This document shows, one piece after another, positions 1 through 11,689 of a stretch of 64,000 nucleotides of DNA (position 1 is the stretch's first letter; the number at the start of each line of letters is the position of its first letter). Origin of the DNA: Nymphaea colorata. Its lineage: Eukaryota; Streptophyta; Magnoliopsida; Nymphaeales; Nymphaeaceae. Both the position numbers and the translations under genes were made by a program. The stretch is from NCBI RefSeq assembly GCF_008831285.2, contig NC_045140.1:9360505-9424504 (forward strand). Reading direction: 5' to 3'. The notes beneath the pieces are model-generated. The model was not told the DNA's origin and searched no databases. It worked only from the letters and a program-made list of their open reading frames with translations.

Positions 1-228
1 TCTCAGGTATAATATGGCGAGCTTGAAAAAAATGAAAAAAAAATGGGAAAATACGGTAAATTTTTAGAAATTTTGAAAAACTAAAAATGGGGGAAAAATA
101 AAATAAGTGAGAAACTAATAACACAAACATCAAAAGGTAAGTAGATTTGCAACAAATAAAAAATAGAAAATGAAAAAAACAACTGTTTGGCATTAAAAAA
201 ATGAAAAAGGTGAAAAAAAGTGAAAAAA

Positions 229-306
229 ACACAAAAAAACGTGTTAAAAACACGTTTTTTTCAAAAAAAAAACACGTTTTTTAAAAAAAAAAACACGTTT
301 TTTTTG
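229..306. repeat. Hairpin-forming ACGTGTTTT repeat in A-rich spacer
   Basis: An A/T-homopolymer-rich stretch carries three copies of the core ACACGTTTTTT or its reverse complement AAAAAACGTGT. The first two cores face each other across a very short loop, so a single strand could fold into a perfect stem. Positions 1-228 are likewise A-rich with no exon visible. No function is evident; it lies in the intron or spacer just upstream of the kinase exons. Confidence 0.6.
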
Positions 307-418
307 TTGTAAATGGCCAATTAATTTATCGCATATTTTTCGCTTTTTTTTTCGAAAAAAACATGTTTTCTGTGACTATTTGAGAGTAATGTGAAAGTTG
401 TAAATCTTGTGAATCCAG

Positions 419-2314
419 CTCTGTGCGGGGCTGAAGCATATGCACAGTTTCCACCCTCCATACGCTCATAATGATATCAAGCCAGGAAATGTACTAATTA
501 CAAATAGGAAAGGGGAGGCACCTCTTGCGGTCTTGATGGATTTTGGCAGTGCTGCACCTGCAAGGAGGGAAATTCGCTCTCGTTCTGAGGCATTACAGTT
601 ACAGGTAATCTTGTTGTAGTTTGGTTGTCTGGATACACATTTCCATGCATTATACTTCATACTCTTCTATCATCATTATAGTTATTTATTCATTTTATAT
701 GACACTAGAGAAGGTACCAAGAAAATATGTGACAAATTATGTGCAATTGCTGTTATTTTTTGTATCTCTCTTCTATGTATTGTCCTTTCAGCTTTGACTT
801 CTGGTGAAAGCATGACTGCGTGTGTAGACAACCAAGGCAGCAAACTTGTTTCTGCCGAGCACCATCAACATGCACTGCACGAGCACCTGGTGCTTGCTTT
901 GTATCACGTGCATTTTTTTCATTTGCCAGTTGAATTGTATTCTGTTTTAGGAATGGGCAGCTGAGCATTGTTCTGCACCATACAGAGCTCCTGAGTTGTG
1001 GGACTGTCCAAGCTATGCTGACATTGACGAAAGAACAGATATTTGGTCTCTTGGGTGTACTCTATATGCCATAATGTGAGAATCCTTTTCCACTTTCTCT
1101 TTTCTGCGACTTGGTTTTGGTGGTTTCTGTTGTGATGTGTTTTCTTAAGTATGTTGCTTCCATTTGTGTGTTGGGCAACATTTCAGTTCCACATCAGGAA
1201 TTATTTTATTTGAATGTCGAATAGATATTCAGTCATTTGGTTGTAGTCTATATGCCATAACGTGAGAACCTTTTCTATTTTCTGCTTTCTGCAATTTGAT
1301 TTTAATGATATCTGTGGGAATGTGTTCTCTCACTCAATATGTTGCTTCGGTTTGGTATGTTGGCGACACTTAAGTTCCATATTGGGAAATTGTCACTCTT
1401 TGACATAGTAGTCTAGTCCTAGCTTGATAGAAGAGAAAGGTTTTTAAGAACTCTGAAATTTAGTTATTGACTCTTTGCTATGGCCAATACCACTGGTGAC
1501 ATCATTGAATGCCATACAAATGTGTACTGATTAACAAGTCCTCACAAACTCAAATACCATGACGTGGACCATATTGCATAACGAAATTGTAGCAGATATT
1601 GCTTCAAACATCTCCAATCAGCATGACTAGAAGTGCTCTCAATTTAATGCATGCCATAATTTTGAGGAAACAACTGAATTTTCCGAGTAATTGGTCTAGT
1701 TGACTTTGAGAATATGCATGGCAAGACACTTGTTTGCATTCACGTCGACTTTTGTGTACATCCTAGATGTACAAGGTCAGCTAGTCTAGGATAGACTGGA
1801 TTGTTATCTGACAATGCATAATACCTTAACTTGAACATGAGTTAGATTCTTCTGTTCGACCCTGTTTTAATGTTAGAGCATTGTCTACAATTAGAAGTCA
1901 CACCCCTTTAGTGATTCTTAGGCTGAAATTTCTGTAGTTGTGTTCTCAAGCACTGCTGAATCCTTTGTTCTCTTACATTTTGAGCTTTTGTACTTGATGA
2001 CTTGATATTAGTTTGTGGATCTCCTTTTTGTGTTGCTAAATATCAGTCATAACTAAAAAACACTAACAATTTATTTTGATCTTTTAAGGTATGGAGAGTC
2101 TCCTTTCGAGTTTGCACTAGGAGAATCTGGGGGTAGCCTACAACTGGCCATAATGAACGGGCAAGTTAAGTGGCCTTCAGGGCCAAACCCTCCTTATCCT
2201 GCTCAACTACACCAGTTTGTGATCTGGATGCTTCAAACTCAAGTGGCACTTCGGCCATGCATCGATGACATTATTGTTCATGTTGATAAGTTGTTATCAA
2301 AATTCACCCCTTGA
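419..2314 (+). CDS. Serine/threonine protein kinase, STK16-like, 3' part (5' exons outside window)
   Basis: Three exons can be read: 419-604, 951-1075 and 2089-2314 (TGA at 2312-2314). All junctions are GT-AG and the phases join cleanly (exon 2 ends in AT, exon 3 begins with G, giving Met). The product is the C-terminal half of a protein kinase domain. Exon 1 has the catalytic loop HNDIKPGN (HND in place of the usual HRD) and the Mg-binding MDFGSAAPAR. Exon 2 has the activation-segment end APYRAPELWD and the DIWSLGC motif of subdomain IX. Exon 3 covers the C-lobe and ends about 60 residues later at LLSKFTP. The HND loop and the SAAPAR following DFG are typical of the STK16/NAK-related family, which in other eukaryotes is membrane or Golgi associated and fatty-acylated. 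That location is inferred from the family only. N-lobe exons, including the ATP-binding lysine, must lie left of position 1. The final 1013-bp intron contains a partial copy of the exon 2 end. Confidence 0.88.
1050..1395 (+). repeat. Diverged direct duplication of exon 2 end and splice donor
   Basis: The sequence from about 1050 to 1208 (last 26 bases of kinase exon 2, donor site and intron start) is repeated in diverged form at about 1236-1395. The copy keeps CTATATGCCATAA followed by GTGAGAA, so a donor-like site is duplicated. The copies differ at many positions, so the event is old. The second copy has no acceptor directly before it and is probably intronic. Confidence 0.6.
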
Positions 2315-2641
2315 AGTCAGTTACTTGCATCCGATGTTGATTGCAAAAGCGGGCAGCAGCCAGACCAAGTGAAGAATGTTACCTTATTCGTTGATTGTTA
2401 GATCTCTTTATTTCAGTGTCATGTGATATAAAATCTTCCAATTGTACCATTTTCTATGTACAAGCTTGGGCCTGCCAATCATTGTCAAAACTGAATATGT
2501 GGTTGTATCAGCTCTTGTTCATATGTTGTAAGTTCTATAGTATACTTGTTGTGCATGTTCGAATGACCCGCTGGTCTCCCTCTCTTTCTCTCTCTCTCGG
2601 CTTTTATATGTTTACTTCTAACGGGCGATTATTACAATAAA
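2315..2641 (+). promoter_or_regulatory. 3' UTR and polyadenylation signal of the kinase gene
   Basis: After the kinase stop codon the sequence is non-coding. A canonical AATAAA lies at 2636-2641, about 320 bases after the stop, and is preceded by a T/CT-rich stretch near 2576-2600. It is the likely cleavage/polyadenylation signal, though another site could be used. Confidence 0.45.
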
Positions 2642-4410
2642 ATTACTCTGTTCCCTCGTATGAACTGACTGGAATGCTTGAGGGACGATGCCAAAAATAT
2701 AGCTCTAATTCACAGCATGGACCATCTCATGATGCATTATTGATTTTGTCAAACAAGAAACAGTTGTCAATGGAGTTACAGCATCCCAGCATCACCATTA
2801 TCTCTGGCCAACTATCGATCATTGGTATTATTCTTCTTCAGCTACGCCACCAAGCTGACGTGCTCAAATGTGCGGCTGCCGGTTCTTTGAGCCCTGGCCC
2901 CATGGGGGTGGTTCTTCTCTTTTTGGTAGCCATCCTCACTCACCTTCTGTTTGATCATGACATCTTTTTCTGTGGACTAGCTGGTGCATATTGACATGTC
3001 GTGGCGAAAAGCCCATGTGACATGGCCAAAATAAACATTACACCTTTTAAAATTATTTTTGCAAGCCCCACCTTGCCTTGACCATTTTTACATAAATATG
3101 ATAATGATAACCCTTTTAACTAAAAAGTCGTAGGGTTTTCTTACTCTCTCTCTCTTTTTTATGTTCACTTAATAGAAACAGACTTTTGACTAAAACCCTT
3201 ACGCCTAATGCCATACCTTTATGCCTCCAAGGTAATGGCTTGCTTTGGGGCTTCAACTTGATGTAGTGTTTGCCGCCGTTTGTAGTCCAGAGGAGTAACA
3301 TATCAGAACATGACAATTTTTCCATAAGAATGCTCCTTTCACGTGGGGTAACCACCATATACTTGCTGGGGATTAGCGATACAAATGGATTGTAATTGAA
3401 AAAGCTAAATACATTGGGAATCAGATCTTCTTAAGGTTTGGTAAGCAAAAGAGTGGCAAAACACCAAAGGATGAATCCGATATGCTTGCATCTTAATCTT
3501 AACAAGAAAATAACCAGTTATGCTAAGTTGGTGGAGCGAGGGAACTTATAGCCGAGTCTTGTGGGAGCTGCTGCGCTGTTCGGCTGGCCAAACACATTTT
3601 AAAAGATCACACCAAGTATGGTTTACTCTTTCGCAAGCCAGGCGACGAAGTAAGGAAGTATGCAACATGATGCAATCCAAAGTAAAGCTTGACCATGTGA
3701 TATAGCTAACTATACAAATTTGCTTTGCTAAGTGTGGAGGAAGATCATACCCTGCGGCCTGTGGGTTTCGAACCCGAGTCTTCTCAGTCATAAAAGCGCG
3801 ACCTAACCACCCAACTGTATCATCCATCCCAAATTAAGGCACTCCAGAATTAATTAACAAAAAAGATGGGTGGGTTTGGACCCAAAAGGAATTGACGGAT
3901 GATGATGGAAAGGGCCCTGACTGCCGTGGTCCTATTCCATCAACCTCACTCCTTTGTCTACGAATTTACAACTTGGAACAAAAAAGGCACTGAAGAGTCT
4001 TCCACTTGTTTTGGAACTTAAGTCTGGGTTTTCCTTAGGATTTGGTTTAGAGAAAAAAAGAAGAAGAATAAGAGTGTATATATGTCTAAAATCTTTATGC
4101 TAAAGTTGTCCTTAACTTACATATTCTTATATGTTCTTACATAACAAGAGACAAAGAGATAAGATAGACTCAACAAGTTTTGCCTTGAAAAAACTTTTAA
4201 TTTACATATAATACGAGGAAGTGAGTAGTGCCCAATCAACTCATCTCAAATACATGTTTAATTATCATATATAAGAGAGAAATAGAAAGGGAAAGAGAAG
4301 GAGCGGTGGAGGTTGGTCCTGTGGGGCAGGAAGGAAGAAAGGGGCATATCTTGAGAAGGCGCTCGTGGAACGAGTGGATGGCGTTGGACTTGGAACGGGT
4401 CGATGCTGTA
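2642..4410. other. Intergenic spacer with a SINE-like piece
   Basis: No gene is recognisable. A 106-codon open frame at 2674-2994 has no recognisable domain and no exon structure and is treated as chance. The stretch contains the tRNA-like pol III promoter piece described separately (about 3500-3830) and a purine-rich tract near 4270-4345 just before the tandem array. Confidence 0.5.
3500..3832 (-). mobile_element. tRNA-derived SINE-like sequence
   Basis: On the minus strand a B-box-like internal promoter GGGTTCGAAACCC lies at 3775-3763 and an A-box-like GTGGTTAGGTCG lies at about 3810-3799. The spacing matches an RNA polymerase III tRNA-type promoter. The flanks do not fold into a complete tRNA with an acceptor stem, so a tRNA-derived SINE head is more likely than a tRNA gene. 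The body would run toward lower coordinates. A short motif near 3602-3635 (GATCACRCCAAGT) recurs near 5930-5950, suggesting another fragment of the same family. The 3' end and target duplication were not determined. Confidence 0.5.
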
Positions 4411-5859
<1,449 letters not shown>

Positions 5860-7780
5860 AAGACTGGTGACATGCTTTCAGAAGAACTTCACCTTTACCA
5901 CAAGCAAAATAGATCAAACGCCACTTAGAAGGATCACGCCAAGTTTGGTCTTTGCCCTGTCAGGATTATAAAGATAATTTGAGAAGTATGAACTCAAGAG
6001 GCCGACCCTAGGTCAGCTTATACTATCAACTCCAGTCTGGGTTCGGGCCAGCCAAGTGAAGCTCAGTAACAGAGTTGCATGTGGCTCTCACACCAGCCCA
6101 TCAAACATTTCATTGGGATTGAATATTCTGGACTTGAGTCTAACTACTTGTGGCTTCCACACTACTAGACTCAGGTTGAGTCGATGACTCAAGTCCCTCT
6201 CAACTAAATTTTTTTGACTCCGCCACTCCTGTCGCATCTCATCTTAGAAGGTGATAAACAATGGCTCTGTCTACAGGACATGAATCCAAATCTTTTTCGT
6301 GGCCAGTTATTTCCTCACATGCATCGTGGCAACAATTCTATTTATTACTAGTATTTTCTCAAGAACTAATTTTCATTTTTAATTTTCTCGTCATGAGGAG
6401 CTGGGTTTTTCTTGCCACAAAAATTTCAGAAATGTATATATATATCATCTCATGTGACTATGACCCGTCCAACTTTGGGTAAAACAGACCAACCTTGAGA
6501 GGAAATTAAAGGCAGGTTTTATGTGGAAGTGGGCATCCATCACTTTCTCGTTAGTTGAATCGAGAAGCAGCTCAACTTTCTCATCCCCAACTAATTATGG
6601 GCCATCTGGTCATGCTTTCGCTTTTCTCTTTTTTGGGTACACACGGTCAAACTGCAGACGCTACCCAAATTTCTATATTCCGTCGGGGGATCAGTCAATG
6701 GCCTGTCTAACTTGAGAAGCAATAACTAGAAGGTGAAATTAAAGCACATATTCATCAAGTGGGTAGGAGGAGAAGAGAAGACGAAACGCCTATACAGTGA
6801 TGATAATGATGCAATAGAGAGATCATGATGGTGTAGGGAACAAACTTCCCGGCTGGTCAAAGAGAAAATCTTGTATTTTTCTTTCCGCAAGGAGAAGTCT
6901 GATGCCAAAATTCACATATTCAACAAGACTATAGTCACTGCCATCTGATCAAAAGGTTGAACGTTTGTTCTTATCAGATCAACCCAGATGTTTCTGGAGC
7001 AATTTAATTATACACAGAAAGTTTCTAAATTGGCAGCAAGTTCTTCACCTAAACGGATTGTTATATTTAGAAAAAAACTGCAAATAGAATATATTGTATT
7101 TAATTTTTTTTTTTTTTTCATGTGCTTAAAAACAAAAAAAAAGAGAAAGCGTCAGAATTTTTGAAGATCTAAAATCTCAAGTATTTCAGACTTCACATTT
7201 TAAAAAGAAAAACAGCAACGTCATGACTGATTCTTGGAAGACAAAAATGGCAAAACCTTTGCTGTCAATTGCTGACTTTCCAAGAACTTAGGCGGATCCC
7301 AAAATTGTGCGGTGAACTTTTAGATGTCAAGTATTCTAAAGTCCCAAATGGTACATCTAACAAATGAAGCAAGTACAGGTAGGCCCCTCCCGCTGTTCCC
7401 ACAAAAAGAAATCTAAAATGGGTAAAAAGAGAAGAGGGAAAAGTATAAACGAAGAACAACAATGTACGAAATGAAATCTTCAAAAAAGAGCATCATCTTT
7501 GACAGATTCTCTTGTATAGAACATGCCAACGTAAAAAATTTGCTGAGACAAAATTTACCAATTTCTGCTGCACAATAACTCATTGGTGCTTGAAGGAATT
7601 TGTTGGTCATGTGGGAAGGAAAGATGTTATAGTCATTTACCCATCGAAGCATATTACATGAGATCATGAAGATGATAACAAAAACAAGGAAATTTTTTTT
7701 CCACCCTTTTGTTTTCCACTCATGTCCAAAGACAATTGAAAAGAGACAGGCAATGATTCCAGGAGCCACAAGGTGCAGTG
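5860..7780. other. Intergenic spacer upstream of the CONSTANS-LIKE gene
   Basis: No gene or recognisable element was found. The stretch is AT-rich with a T(14) run near 7105 and scattered short frames. The longest, 7413-7853 on the minus strand (146 codons), has no recognisable motif and overlaps the promoter of the next gene, so it is treated as chance. Confidence 0.5.
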
Positions 7781-8029
7781 GGCCCCGCAACCTTTCTGAA
7801 AGTTTAGCCACAGGCAGCCACAAGATAACTAAGCTGTCCTCACAGCCGCTCAATCCTCGCCACGTGTCATTTTCTGATTCTCTCCTTCTTTCTTCCCCAC
7901 CTCCATTACATGGCCTTCACCATCTTCTACCCTGTCAGTGCCCTCCCGACTTCAGTAAGCCGAGCAGGGATTCTGTGGAGGCCATGGAAAATGCAAAATA
8001 AAAAATTCGAAAAATTTATGCAGAAATAG

Positions 8030-8065
<36 letters not shown>
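7781..8065 (+). promoter_or_regulatory. Promoter and 5' UTR of the CONSTANS-LIKE gene, with G-box
   Basis: A G-box GCCACGTGTCA lies at 7859-7869 and a GATAA (I-box-like) motif at 7824-7828. These two elements often occur together in light- and clock-controlled plant promoters. A long (GA)n tract at about 8033-8061 directly precedes the start codon and is typical of plant 5' UTRs. No clear TATA box was assigned. Light or circadian control is inferred from the motifs and the family. Confidence 0.5.
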
Positions 8066-9835
8066 ATGAAGGACAGGGGGAGGGGAACAGTAGGGCCATG
8101 GCCGTCAACAAATCCAGCTCGCATGTCCCAAGCGCCAGCAGGCCTGTGGGTCTGCGAGGTCTGCGAGTCGTCTCCTGCCACTGTAACTTGCAAAGCAGAT
8201 GCAGTGGCTCTCTGTGCTGCCTGTGACGCCGACATCCACTCGGCGAATCCACTGGCCCAGCGCCACGTCAGGGTGCCGATCTACCAGCACAAGTTCTTCG
8301 GCGGCACCATGAGCCACAGTCATCACCTGTCTGATAAATTCACAACCGAGGGAGGCATGGAGCAGGACGATGATAGTGGCGATGATGAGCAGGAAGCCAA
8401 TTCATGGCTGCTGTTCCAACCGGCCGGGAAGAACTCGACCAAAGAGGATGTGAGCTTCCTGTTTGGTGGCGGTGGCGGCAATGGTGGCACCGTAGAGGAG
8501 TACTTGGACTTGGTAGATTATGGGGAGCCATGTCCAGAGGAGCAGTCACAAGCACAGAGCCAGTACAGTCGTCTGCAGCAACAGCAGGAGGATGCTGATG
8601 GAGCAGATAGGATTGTTCCAGCGAAGAGCATGGAGGTGAAGTGTCAGCAGCAGAGCAGCAACCAGCAGCAGTACCTGGAGTTTGAGTTTGAAAATCAGAA
8701 GGGAGGGTATGGTTATTCTGGATCTCTTATCCATAGTGTAAGTGTGCTCTCTCTCTCTCTCTCAAAATTGGAGATTGGATCATGATTTTCTTTGTTGGGT
8801 CAAATTTCAATTTCTTTCCATGTTTAATGTTTCCTTCTTGGTAGAGTTCCATTAATTTTCATCTCCATATCAACCATTTCCCCGACTACATGGAGTTGGC
8901 TCTGTGGACTTTTCATGTCAGGAATGATGTTATGTAAGTAAAAAATGAGTAGAAACTGGATCTTTCTTTTTTTAGCTTCAACTATGACTTCAAAGTTATC
9001 CTTTGTTTTCCTTTTTCTGAGGATCAAAAGAGTTGCGAATAATTGGTTTTTGTCTTTTCACCAAGTGCTCTAATTTTTTTTTTTTATGTTCAAATGGACC
9101 AGATTCAACTCTGAAGAACATGAAAGTAGATTAATTGTCTGTCGATTCTATTAACGTTTTAATGTTGCTTTGTTTCTACCAGGAAAAACTGTTTTCTGCC
9201 CAATAATTGTTCATTCTTTCGTTACAATAGCCTTCCAAGCTCTATTATTTTCCGGAAGAGTTCATACAACATTTTGCCCGCATGTCTGCCTTGATAGATC
9301 ATTGATGGTTAAGATCATGGCTTGCTCTAAATTGGCTTTTTAGTTGAAATCATAAAGCTTCTTTGTGGCATAAGGTCTATACCCTTAATCGGCTCTGATC
9401 CTAAAGTAATTATGAGCTTTCTGATCATTTGTATGGTCTAACTCACTACACGAATTTGATAATTTAAACTCTCTGCTTTGACAGATTGCTCCAGATGTTG
9501 GCATAGTCCCGGAAGCAGCCATTAATGAATACTCAGGCTCATATTTCTCAACTCCAAATGGATCATTAGAACTATCCACAGGAACTGGGGTTCAAGTTCT
9601 GGCAAGTTTCACTCCCATGGACCGGGAAGCCCGGGTTCTCAGATACAGGGAGAAGCGCAAGAACAGAAAATTTGAAAAGACAATCAGGTATGCTTCACGT
9701 AAGGCCTACGCAGAGACAAGACCCAGAATCAAAGGGCGCTTTGCGAAACGAACAGATGTTGAAGTTGAAGTTGATCAGATCTACTCTTCTGCTATGATTG
9801 TTGAAACAGGCTATGGAGTCGTTCCAACATTCTGA
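8066..9835 (+). CDS. COL: CONSTANS-LIKE zinc-finger transcription factor with a single B-box and CCT domain
   Basis: Two exons, 8066-8737 and 9485-9835, join in phase 0 (AGT|GTAAGT donor, GACAG acceptor) to give 340 residues. The B-box is at residues 30-71: CEVCESS, then [12 protein letters not shown], then [14 protein letters not shown], with all zinc-ligand Cys/Asp/His positions present. It matches B-box 2 of the COL3/4/5 group. The B-box 1 that normally precedes it is missing, and no B-box 1 coding sequence lies upstream in any frame. The middle is acidic and Gln/Gly-rich. The CCT domain is at about residues 269-313 ([20 protein letters not shown] and onward, ending RIKGRFAKR). The protein ends GYGVVPTF, the Val-Pro motif that binds COP1-type E3 ligases in this family. 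Such proteins act in the nucleus in photoperiod and light responses, binding DNA through the CCT domain with NF-Y subunits. Met20 at 8123 is an alternative start just before the B-box. Confidence 0.92.
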
Positions 9836-11277
9836 TTCACCACAGTATAAGTCTTTGTATTGGTTATTTCACTATGTGTAATTCCAGCCGAACACTCTCC
9901 ATGATGAAGTTGCTTTCCTACAGAAAATGCGTATCCGATAAACCATTAATCATCATCATCTTATATAGCCTTGTCATAGTACTAAAAGCACTTGTATCAA
10001 AAATTTAAAGAGAGAAAAAAATGAAACGTTATTGCCTTTTCTTTTTGTGAAATGCCATTTGGATTCAACTCTAGCAAAATTGCTCTTCGACCTAAGCGAA
10101 TTCACTGAGTTGGAAAACCTTCAGGCTTCGGTTCATAGAAGCAGTTTCACATGCACATCTATATCAAAACTTCATGGAAACTCACCAGCTGATTCCTCCA
10201 AGCAAGAAGTCTGCAAACATCAAATGAACGTGAATGTGCAGTCAGCAGAGGAGGATCACATTACATTCAGGTTGAATAATTCATCGGTCTCCTATGAAAC
10301 TAGAAACCTCATATGATAAAAGAACACCATTCAATTGTAGCCTATACTATGTGACCTTGACCTGAACTGAAGCGCAGTTGAACTTCTTCACATTTTTGGT
10401 CAACAAGGATCTGTACTGTAATCTGTTTTCTTCTTTTTTTATTACAACCGTTATTCAGAATCTTCAGGATTTTCAGCAGCTTTTGGTCCCACCTGAGCTT
10501 TTAGCTAGGCGTGCTTTTTTTATTTATTTTCGATTTGACTGCCAAACTTGGTCTTTCTTTGCTTTAGCTATTTCACTTTCCATAGAGAATTGAAACATGG
10601 ATTCTCTTTGTAATGGGTGCCTAGTTCGCCGACTCCAGTAAACAAAGAGAGGGTCGGAGACAGATTGCAAAACAATATCTTATATAGCTGCTGTACGTTG
10701 ACAAGATGCAGCCCTTTCCTTTAGGTTTTTTTTCTTAATGGAAGAAACCACTCTATTTTTTTGGAAATTTTGAACCTACACCAAGGAGGTACCTATCTAC
10801 AGTACCTTGTTGTTGTTGTCTTTCTACTTCCAATGACTGGCTACCCTTTTCTTATCCTCCAGGAAAGTAGGGCCCCCACTTTAAGAAATATTAGTCTAAA
10901 ACAACTTGTAAGGTTTGCAACTCCATGCCATTTGTATCTACAAGTGATGCAGTGGACATGGGAGGAGGGATCGGTGCTTAGCGCTGCGGTCTAAGTTGCA
11001 CATACAACTAGCTACTATATAGAAAAAGCGTAAATTTAAGACGAAAACAGGAAAAGAAAGAAACTGAGGAGAAAAAACTTGATCAAGAGCCTAAGCCTAT
11101 AACATCGACTCTGTTCCAATGGTAGTGCAATCTCATTTGTTTCAAGATGAGGAACATATAAACATGTCAGATTGAATCTTCTTAAAATGATTAATCAAGC
11201 TAAATACTTCTTATGCAACGAAAAAACTATTGCAGTTCAATTTTTTGGGTTTTGTTTCGTATCACTGGTGCTCTTGC
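9836..11277. other. 3' flank of the CONSTANS-LIKE gene and spacer
   Basis: No further gene is supported. The first few hundred bases are the likely 3' UTR. Open frames at 10032-10316 and 10761-10994 have no recognisable domain and no conserved start or exon context. The copia element begins at 11278. Confidence 0.45.
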
Positions 11278-11672
11278 TATTGGAAATAAATAATAATGAA
11301 ACATTATATCTTATGATGCACACAATAAATTTACAAAAAAACTTTTGCGTTGGAGGAAGAGAGCACTCACATAAGACCACCTTGATATGACCTCTATTTG
11401 ATACAAATGACACAAACCAAAACACCGATTTATAGGCTATCCTAAGAAACTGAACTTATGACTCATAAACCTTCATACAAATGGCCATTACAAACATGAT
11501 ATTAAAAGACATTGATAATAAAAAACTTCCCATTACCACCTTAATTTATTATGCCATAACTCTATGGTATTAAAACCTTAATTTACCATGCCAAAACTAT
11601 ATGACATTAAAACAAAAAAACTGCAATTTTTATTCCACACATTTAATAAAGCAGTTTGCATCATATTTTAAA
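11278..11672 (-). repeat. Copia 3' LTR (left end)
   Basis: This is about 395 bases long and aligns over its length with 15737-16149 with frequent substitutions and small gaps. The terminal TG/CA is partly mutated here (it begins TATTGG instead of TGTTGA). It abuts the polypurine tract on its inner side. Confidence 0.85.
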
Positions 11673-11689
11673 TCCCCCTTGATGCAAAA

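Noticed and set aside
2674-2994. 106-codon plus-strand open frame after the kinase gene
   Set aside because: Lies just past the kinase polyadenylation signal; no family match and no conserved pattern seen.
3716-3832. tRNA gene on the minus strand
   Set aside because: A- and B-boxes are present but no complete acceptor or anticodon stem could be paired by eye; a SINE head fits better.
7413-7853. 146-codon minus-strand open frame
   Set aside because: No recognisable domain, overlaps the G-box promoter of the CONSTANS-LIKE gene, and has no splice or UTR context.
8016-8734. Antisense and out-of-frame open frames over the CONSTANS-LIKE exon
   Set aside because: Shadows of the real exon, which carries the B-box and joins in phase to the CCT exon.
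10032-10316. 94-codon frame downstream of the CONSTANS-LIKE gene
   Set aside because: No domain or splice context; likely chance in the 3' flank.
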